A stretch of 33,659 bases of DNA from contig JAFTWA010000057.1 in assembly GCA_017465565.1 (NCBI GenBank), positions 1 to 33,659 on the forward strand. The letters are read 5' to 3'. The notes beneath the pieces are model-generated. The model was not told the DNA's origin. It saw only the letters and a program-made list of their open reading frames with translations, and did not search any database. Position numbers and translations under genes: made by a program. The DNA is from Tyzzerella sp. (lineage in GTDB: Bacteria; Bacillota; Clostridia; Lachnospirales; Lachnospiraceae). Positions 29,392-33,659 of the stretch are shown here, piece after piece; position 1 is the stretch's first letter; each line of letters opens with the position of its first letter.

Positions 29392-30303
29392 ATGTTAGAT
29401 GTTTGTTTGTTAGGCAGTGGCGGAATGATGCCGCTTCCATATCGCTGGCTTACAGCATTAATGGCCCGTTTCAATGGAAGCAGTCTTTTGATTGACTGCG
29501 GAGAAGGAACGCAGGTTGCAATTAAAGAAAAAGGCTGGAGCTTCAAGCCGATTGATGTTATCTGTTTTACACATTATCATGGAGACCACATCAGCGGATT
29601 GCCAGGACTTTTGCTCACGATGGGAAATGCAGACCGAACAGAACCTTTAACTTTAATAGGACCGAAGGGGCTGGAGAGAGTTGTAAATGCACTCCGCGTC
29701 ATTGCACCGGAGCTTCCATTTGAGTTGAAATTTATTGAAGTTACAGAACCAGAGGCGACCTTTGAGATGAAGGGTTATCGCTTGAAAGCCTTCCGGGTAA
29801 ATCATAATGTGGTTTGCTATGGATATACGTTAGAGATTGACCGTGCAGGCAAGTTTGATTTAGAAAGAGCAATTGCCCAGGATATTCCAAAGCAATATTG
29901 GAAACACTTGCAAAAAGGTGAGACTATCGAAGTAGATGGAAGAGTATTTACTCCGGATATGGTTCTTGGGGCGCCAAGAAAAGGAATCAAGCTGACTTAT
30001 TGTACAGACACCAGGCCGACTAACTCTATTGTCGAAAATGCAGTGAATTCGGATTTGTTTATTTGCGAAGGCATGTATGGCGAGAAAGACAAGGCCGCAA
30101 AGGCGAAGGAATATAAACACATGACATTTTATGAGGCGGCAGAATTGGCGAAAGACGCAAATGTAAAGGAACTGTGGTTAACACATTACAGCCCGTCACT
30201 CACAAGACCAGAAGAGTATATGGGAGATGTTTGTGCAATCTTTGCGAATGCTAAACCTGGAAAAGATGGTATGTCGGTAGAATTGGATTTCCCTGAAAAC
30301 TAG
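29392..30303 (+). CDS. rnz: Ribonuclease Z / metallo-beta-lactamase fold hydrolase
   Basis: A 303-residue protein with the H61-x-H63-x-D65-H66 zinc motif ([10 protein letters not shown]) near the N-terminus, as in tRNase Z and ElaC proteins. Further ligands are likely in [10 protein letters not shown], in the Asp of TYCTDTRP and in LTHYS near the end. RNase Z trims the 3' tails of tRNA precursors that lack an encoded CCA. The tRNA genes in this window do lack CCA, which fits. CAAGGAGAAA precedes the ATG. tsaD follows. Confidence 0.9.
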   Translation: MLDVCLLGSGGMMPLPYRWLTALMARFNGSSLLIDCGEGTQVAIKEKGWSFKPIDVICFTHYHGDHISGLPGLLLTMGNADRTEPLTLIGPKGLERVVNALRVIAPELPFELKFIEVTEPEATFEMKGYRLKAFRVNHNVVCYGYTLEIDRAGKFDLERAIAQDIPKQYWKHLQKGETIEVDGRVFTPDMVLGAPRKGIKLTYCTDTRPTNSIVENAVNSDLFICEGMYGEKDKAAKAKEYKHMTFYEAAELAKDANVKELWLTHYSPSLTRPEEYMGDVCAIFANAKPGKDGMSVELDFPEN

Positions 30304-30325
30304 CGTGAATAAAGAGGATAGAATG

Positions 30326-31354
30326 ATGACAGAAGAAAAAGATGTATTAATATTGGCGATAGAAAGCTCATGTGATGAAACAGCAGCTTCGGTTGTGAAA
30401 AACGGACGTGAAGTTTTATCAAATGTAATCTCTTCCCAAATTGAACTTCATAAATTATATGGCGGAGTTGTTCCGGAAATTGCATCCCGCAAGCATATTG
30501 AGAAAATCAATCAGGTAATTGAAGAAGCTTTAGCAGAAGCGAATGTGACTCTGGACGATTTGGATGCAATCGGTGTGACTTATGGACCGGGTTTGGTTGG
30601 CGCTCTTCTCGTTGGAGTGGCAGAAGCAAAGGCAATTGCATTTGCAAAAAATCTTCCATTAGTAGGCATTCATCACATTGAAGGACACATCTCTGCAAAT
30701 TATATTGAAAATAAAGAATTGGAACCACCATTTGTATGTCTTGTCGTTTCGGGAGGACATACTCATTTGGTGTGCGTAAAAGACTATGGAAAATATGAAA
30801 TCATTGGCCGTACACGCGACGATGCAGCAGGTGAAGCCTTCGATAAAGTAGCTCGTGCCATCGGACTTGGATATCCGGGCGGACCTAAGATTGATAAGCT
30901 GTCAAAAGAAGGAAATGCAGATGCAATTGTATTTCCAAAAGCCCACATCAGTGATGCGCCGTATGATTTCAGCTTCAGTGGTGTGAAATCGGCGGTCTTA
31001 AATTACATTAACGGATGCAAAATGAAAGGCGAAGAATACAATAACGCCGACATTGCAGCATCCTTCCAAAAGGCAGTTACAGATGTTCTTGTGGAAAATG
31101 CGATGCGTGCAGTGAAAGAATATGGTCTTTCGAAATTTGCAATCGCAGGCGGCGTGGCATCCAATAGCACACTCCGCGTGGCAATGAAAAAGGCCTGTGA
31201 AGAAAATGGGGTGGAGTTCTATCATCCATCGCCGATTTACTGTACAGACAATGCGGCGATGATTGGTGCAGCGGCATATTATGAATATATAGGTGGCACA
31301 AGACATGGCTGGGACCTCAATGCAGTTCCAAACTTGAAATTAGGAGAGCGTTAA
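30326..31354 (+). CDS. tsaD: tRNA N6-adenosine threonylcarbamoyltransferase TsaD
   Basis: A 342-residue ASKHA-fold enzyme that transfers the threonylcarbamoyl group to A37. Family marks include [14 protein letters not shown] near the N-terminus, metal ligands H117-x3-H121 (HHIEGH), VSGGHTHLV, and [10 protein letters not shown]. An in-frame GTG at 30305 and ATG at 30323 exist. ATG 30326 has AGAGGA seven bases upstream and gives the expected N-terminus. The enzyme works with TsaB and TsaE, encoded 2.4 kb upstream. ispD starts one base after the stop. Confidence 0.96.
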   Translation: MTEEKDVLILAIESSCDETAASVVKNGREVLSNVISSQIELHKLYGGVVPEIASRKHIEKINQVIEEALAEANVTLDDLDAIGVTYGPGLVGALLVGVAEAKAIAFAKNLPLVGIHHIEGHISANYIENKELEPPFVCLVVSGGHTHLVCVKDYGKYEIIGRTRDDAAGEAFDKVARAIGLGYPGGPKIDKLSKEGNADAIVFPKAHISDAPYDFSFSGVKSAVLNYINGCKMKGEEYNNADIAASFQKAVTDVLVENAMRAVKEYGLSKFAIAGGVASNSTLRVAMKKACEENGVEFYHPSPIYCTDNAAMIGAAAYYEYIGGTRHGWDLNAVPNLKLGER

Positions 31355-31355
31355 T

Positions 31356-32051
31356 ATGCAGAAAGCAAAATGTACAGCGATTGTTCTGGCCGCAGGTCAG
31401 GGAAAACGCATGGGTACAAAGATTCAAAAGCAATATTTAGAAATCCAGGGGAAACCTGTCCTCTACTATTCACTTCAAGTGTTCCAGAACTCGCCACTGA
31501 TTGACGAGATTATATTGGTTGTAGGTGAAGGCCAGAGGGAATATTGCCAAAAGGAAATAGTGGCTAAATATGGAATAGAGAAAGTAACAAAAATTGTTCA
31601 AGGCGGAGCGGAAAGATATCATTCTGTTTGGAATGGGCTGCAAGAAATAAAGCATGACGGATATGTGTTTATTCATGATGGGGCTCGTCCATTTATTAAT
31701 GATGAGATCTTAATCCGTGCTTATGGAGCAGTTTCTGAATATAAAGCCTGTGTAGTGGGAATGCCAGTAAAAGATACGATTAAGATTGCGGATGTAGATG
31801 GATTTGCAAAGAAAACGCCAAATCGCAGTTTTGTCTGGGCGGTTCAAACTCCGCAAGTATTTGGTATATCTTTAATTAAAGAAGCATATACTAAGCTGAT
31901 GGAGCATGAGAATGTTCCTGTTACCGATGATGCGATGGTTGCAGAGCAGATGCTGGGTGTCAAAGTGAAACTGGTGGAAGGCTCCTATGAAAACATTAAA
32001 ATCACAACTCCAGAGGACTTGATTATCGCAGAAAGTTTCTTGAAAAAATAA
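31356..32051 (+). CDS. ispD: 2-C-methyl-D-erythritol 4-phosphate cytidylyltransferase
   Basis: A 231-residue nucleotidyltransferase with the CTP-binding LAAGQGKRMG (11-20) and K-Q-Y-L-E soon after. VFIHDGARPF and VTDDAMVAEQ follow, with IKITTPEDL at the C-terminus. It makes CDP-methylerythritol in the non-mevalonate isoprenoid pathway. TTAGGAGAG precedes the ATG. It is the last gene before the tRNA-Ser pair, with the first tRNA-Ser promoter starting 13 bases after the stop. Confidence 0.96.
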   Translation: MQKAKCTAIVLAAGQGKRMGTKIQKQYLEIQGKPVLYYSLQVFQNSPLIDEIILVVGEGQREYCQKEIVAKYGIEKVTKIVQGGAERYHSVWNGLQEIKHDGYVFIHDGARPFINDEILIRAYGAVSEYKACVVGMPVKDTIKIADVDGFAKKTPNRSFVWAVQTPQVFGISLIKEAYTKLMEHENVPVTDDAMVAEQMLGVKVKLVEGSYENIKITTPEDLIIAESFLKK

Positions 32052-32063
32052 TCAAAAAAATCC

Positions 32064-32092
32064 TTGACATTATTTTCGGGGTATGTAATAAT
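32064..32092 (+). promoter_or_regulatory. Promoter of the first tRNA-Ser
   Basis: Consensus TTGACA at 32064-32069 is followed 16-17 bp later by TAATAA/AATAAT at 32086-32092. Confidence 0.7.
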
Positions 32093-32120
32093 ATGATTCG
32101 TTGCTGGATAAGTAACGAAT

Positions 32121-32214
32121 ATATGCAGAGGTATCGAAGTGGTCATAACGAGGCGGTCTTGAAAACCGTTTGTCCGAGAGGGCGCGTGGGTTCGAATCCC
32201 ACCCTCTGCGTTAA
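32121..32214 (+). repeat. 94-bp direct repeat, copy 1 (tRNA-Ser unit)
   Basis: From ATATGCAG to CTGCGTTAA the sequence is identical to 32303-32396. It covers the tRNA plus four bases on each side; the sequence outside differs, including the promoter. Confidence 0.95.
32125..32210 (+). tRNA. tRNA-Ser (TGA), copy 1
   Basis: An 86-nt class II tRNA. The acceptor GCAGAGG pairs with CCTCTGC and is followed by discriminator G. The anticodon loop CTTGAAA gives TGA. The variable arm is long (around TGTCCGAGAGGGCGC) and the T arm is GTGGG-TTCGAAT-CCCAC. CCA is not encoded. It has its own promoter. Confidence 0.97.
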
Positions 32215-32240
32215 ACTGCTAACTACGGTTGGTGGTTATA

Positions 32241-32269
32241 TTGACAAAATGAGGAAAAAGTGCTATACT
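32241..32269 (+). promoter_or_regulatory. Promoter of the second tRNA-Ser
   Basis: Consensus TTGACA (32241-32246) and TATACT (32264-32269) have 17-bp spacing and an extended TG at 32261-32262. No terminator separates it from copy 1. Confidence 0.85.
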
Positions 32270-32302
32270 ACAAATGTAAATAATGCACATCTGAAAAATT
32301 GA

Positions 32303-32396
32303 ATATGCAGAGGTATCGAAGTGGTCATAACGAGGCGGTCTTGAAAACCGTTTGTCCGAGAGGGCGCGTGGGTTCGAATCCCACCCTCTGCGTTAA
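32303..32396 (+). repeat. 94-bp direct repeat, copy 2 (tRNA-Ser unit)
   Basis: Identical to 32121-32214; the two copies start 182 bp apart. Confidence 0.95.
32307..32392 (+). tRNA. tRNA-Ser (TGA), copy 2
   Basis: Base-for-base identical to the copy at 32125-32210. It is followed by a strong terminator. Confidence 0.97.
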
Positions 32397-32398
32397 CG

Positions 32399-32433
32399 AA
32401 AACAAACAAGTTCAAAAGACTTGTTTGTTTTTG
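32399..32433 (+). terminator. Terminator after the tRNA-Ser pair
   Basis: A perfect 13-bp stem (32399-32411 with 32419-32431) with a seven-base loop, ending in TTTT plus TTG. Confidence 0.88.
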
Positions 32434-32480
32434 CTTTACGGAAAACTGTGTTCCTAGAATAAGAAAGCGGGGAAAAAATA

Positions 32481-33242
32481 ATGAAGCTATGGAATGATAA
32501 ACGAAAAAGAAAGTTTTTTATAGTTGCAACTGTGATAATTTCTATTCTTATGGTTTTAACGATTTTATGTGCGGTGTATTTGAATGATTATTATCATGCG
32601 GATGACGAAGCGATTGCTGAATTTATAGGTGATTGTCCAGTAGGGGAGAACTTTGTGAAAGGAGAGCCGGTTGATGATACAATTGTCTATGCTCCAGATA
32701 AAGCGGAGGCTGGACTTATTTTTTATCCTGGTGGAAAAGTGGAATACACAGCTTATATTCCTTTGATGAAGACATGCGCTTCCGAGGGGATTCTGTGTGT
32801 GGTGGTGGAAATGCCATTTAATCTGGCAGTTTTAGATGTGAATGCAGCGGAGGGGATACAGGAGTTATATCCGGAAATTGATGAGTGGTATATAGGCGGT
32901 CATTCTCTGGGCGGATCTATGGCGGCCTCGTATCTTTCGGAAAACATGGATACTTTTGAAGGACTGATATTGCTTGGTTCCTATTCCACGGCTGATTTGT
33001 CTGATACATCTCTGGATGTACTATCGATTTACGGAAGTGAAGACAAAGTGTTAAATCGTGAGAAGTACGATCAGAATAAAATAAATCTTCCAAATGATTT
33101 TACAGAAGTAGTTCTGGATGGTGGATGTCATGCGTATTTTGGTATGTACGGAGAGCAAGAAGGCGATGGAACACCAACAATTTCTAATGAAGAGCAGATT
33201 GAACAGACTGCGAATGTGATAGTTGAGTTCATATATGAATAG
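32481..33242 (+). CDS. Membrane-anchored alpha/beta hydrolase
   Basis: A 253-residue protein. One N-terminal membrane helix (about 12-34) follows a basic stretch, so the enzyme domain should be outside the cytoplasm. The hydrolase triad is S142 in GGHSLGGS, D188 in YGSEDKV and H217 in GGCHAYFG. The length and compact core resemble small alpha/beta hydrolases of the Abhydrolase_5 type. The substrate (ester, peptidoglycan or lipid) cannot be told. GCGGGGAA lies upstream of the ATG. It is monocistronic, between the tRNA-Ser terminator and its own terminator. Confidence 0.85.
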   Translation: MKLWNDKRKRKFFIVATVIISILMVLTILCAVYLNDYYHADDEAIAEFIGDCPVGENFVKGEPVDDTIVYAPDKAEAGLIFYPGGKVEYTAYIPLMKTCASEGILCVVVEMPFNLAVLDVNAAEGIQELYPEIDEWYIGGHSLGGSMAASYLSENMDTFEGLILLGSYSTADLSDTSLDVLSIYGSEDKVLNREKYDQNKINLPNDFTEVVLDGGCHAYFGMYGEQEGDGTPTISNEEQIEQTANVIVEFIYE

Positions 33243-33247
33243 GCAAA

Positions 33248-33280
33248 AAAAGATAGTCTACAATGGAGGACTATCTTTTG
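33248..33280 (+). terminator. Terminator after the alpha/beta hydrolase gene
   Basis: A perfect 11-bp stem (33248-33258 with 33269-33279) with a ten-base loop, then TTTTGTGTTTT. Confidence 0.85.
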
Positions 33281-33375
33281 TGTTTTAGCAGACACTAGGT
33301 TTTGTGTTTGAAAAATGGCGAAAACACATGAATTTGTATGTGCAAAAAAATGTTGAAAAAAATAAAAAAATTATG

Positions 33376-33405
33376 TTGACAAGTGGAAAAATCGTGTGTT
33401 ATTCT
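33376..33405 (+). promoter_or_regulatory. Upstream promoter (P1) of a probable rRNA operon
   Basis: TTGACA (33376-33381) and TATTCT (33400-33405) have 18-bp spacing and a TG before the -10. A-rich sequence upstream (33351-33370) could act as an UP element. The stretch from 33281 to here holds no gene that I can see. Confidence 0.7.
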
Positions 33406-33467
33406 GTTTAAGCACTCGATAAGAGTGTAAAAAAGTTTTGAAAAAATAAAAAACTTTAAAAAAGTTG

Positions 33468-33496
33468 TTGACAGTTTTAAAAACTTGTGTTAAAGT
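33468..33496 (+). promoter_or_regulatory. Downstream promoter (P2) of a probable rRNA operon
   Basis: Consensus TTGACA (33468-33473) and TAAAGT (33491-33496) have 17-bp spacing, again with TG in front of the -10. It sits 92 bp downstream of P1, in A-rich sequence. Confidence 0.7.
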
Positions 33497-33659
33497 TAAG
33501 AAGTTGTCGCGAGACAACAAAGAACATTGATAATTAAACAATAGATGACAAGATAATTCCTGAAAATTTCTAAGAGAAAAATTCAAGAACAGACATTAAA
33601 TGTCAAACCTAAAAACAGTAAAGTAAGGAAAGAATTGCTAGTTGTGATTCTGACCTGGA
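33497..33659 (+). other. Probable rRNA operon leader, running off the window
   Basis: No reading frame of note. A small hairpin GTTGTC-GCGA-GACAAC (33503-33518, a GNRA-type loop) follows P2. Then comes AAGAACATTGATAATTAAAC, which resembles the box-like leader segments found before 16S genes in Firmicutes. I do not see the start of 16S itself. Tandem strong promoters without a coding gene and neighbouring tRNA genes support the assignment, but the 16S gene would have to be seen outside the window. Confidence 0.6.

Noticed and set aside
32093-32302. 69-codon open frame across the first tRNA-Ser
   Set aside because: It is translated tRNA sequence with no ribosome site.
33303-33328. Short inverted repeat TGTGTTT/AAACACA upstream of the rRNA-type promoters
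   Set aside because: Only seven pairs in AT-rich sequence with a long loop and no further context.
1-33659. CRISPR arrays, insertion sequences, prophage or integrated elements
   Set aside because: I saw no regularly spaced repeats, transposase, integrase or phage genes. The only long repeat noticed is the tRNA-Ser duplication.

Overview
The window looks like chromosomal core sequence of a low-GC anaerobic Firmicute, most likely a gut Clostridium relative of the Lachnospiraceae type. The evidence is AGGAGG-type ribosome sites, TTGACA/TATAAT promoters (often with an extended TG), a T-box leader, an FMN riboswitch, an oxygen-labile iron-sulfur serine dehydratase, [FeFe]-hydrogenase maturases and a class III (anaerobic) ribonucleotide reductase. 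The genus cannot be fixed from sequence reading alone. I see no prophage, transposase, integrase or CRISPR array.

Layout. 1-320: three tRNA genes (Gln partial, Lys, Leu-TAG) with two terminators. 377-4181: a tight three-gene operon of a GT4 glycosyltransferase, a PlsC-type acyltransferase with a zinc ribbon, and a sigma-factor-like protein tethered to the membrane and ending in a YARHG domain. 4188-4530: a gene-poor stretch with a strong orphan promoter, a mini-ORF and a 15-bp perfect hairpin, which is a candidate small RNA. 4537-4619: tRNA-Leu(CAG) on the minus strand. 4707-7009: YfcE phosphodiesterase, Sir2 deacylase, ArAE-like membrane protein. 7063-8616 (minus): two-subunit L-serine dehydratase.

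8703-14056: hydE, hydG, a polysaccharide deacetylase, hydF and a NrdG-type activase in one operon. 14089-16542: nrdD with a C-terminal glutaredoxin-like domain, behind two NrdR boxes spaced 32 bp. 16546-18842: T-box and thrS. 18901-21277: SppA and an RDD/iron-sulfur fusion. 21329-21931 (minus): TetR regulator. 22101-24251: Tex. 24319-24816 (minus): XRE-like regulator, divergent from a 44-residue protein and a coiled-coil protein. 26103-26865: FMN riboswitch and ribU. 26956-29051: YcxB-like protein, tsaE, tsaB, rimI. 29141-32051: small zinc protein, rnz, tsaD, ispD. 32064-32433: two identical tRNA-Ser(TGA) genes, each with its own promoter. 32481-33242: membrane-anchored alpha/beta hydrolase. 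33376-33659: tandem promoters and leader typical of an rRNA operon, with the window ending before any recognisable 16S sequence.

Themes. The 8.7-16.5 kb block joins anaerobic hydrogen metabolism with anaerobic DNA precursor synthesis: the activase travels with the hydrogenase maturases, while the reductase has its own NrdR-controlled promoter. The 27.5-31.4 kb block holds three t6A tRNA-modification genes plus RNase Z, close to tRNA genes. The least explained parts are the tethered sigma/YARHG operon, the 4.3 kb RNA candidate, the 44-aa/coiled-coil pair and the RDD/iron-sulfur fusion.
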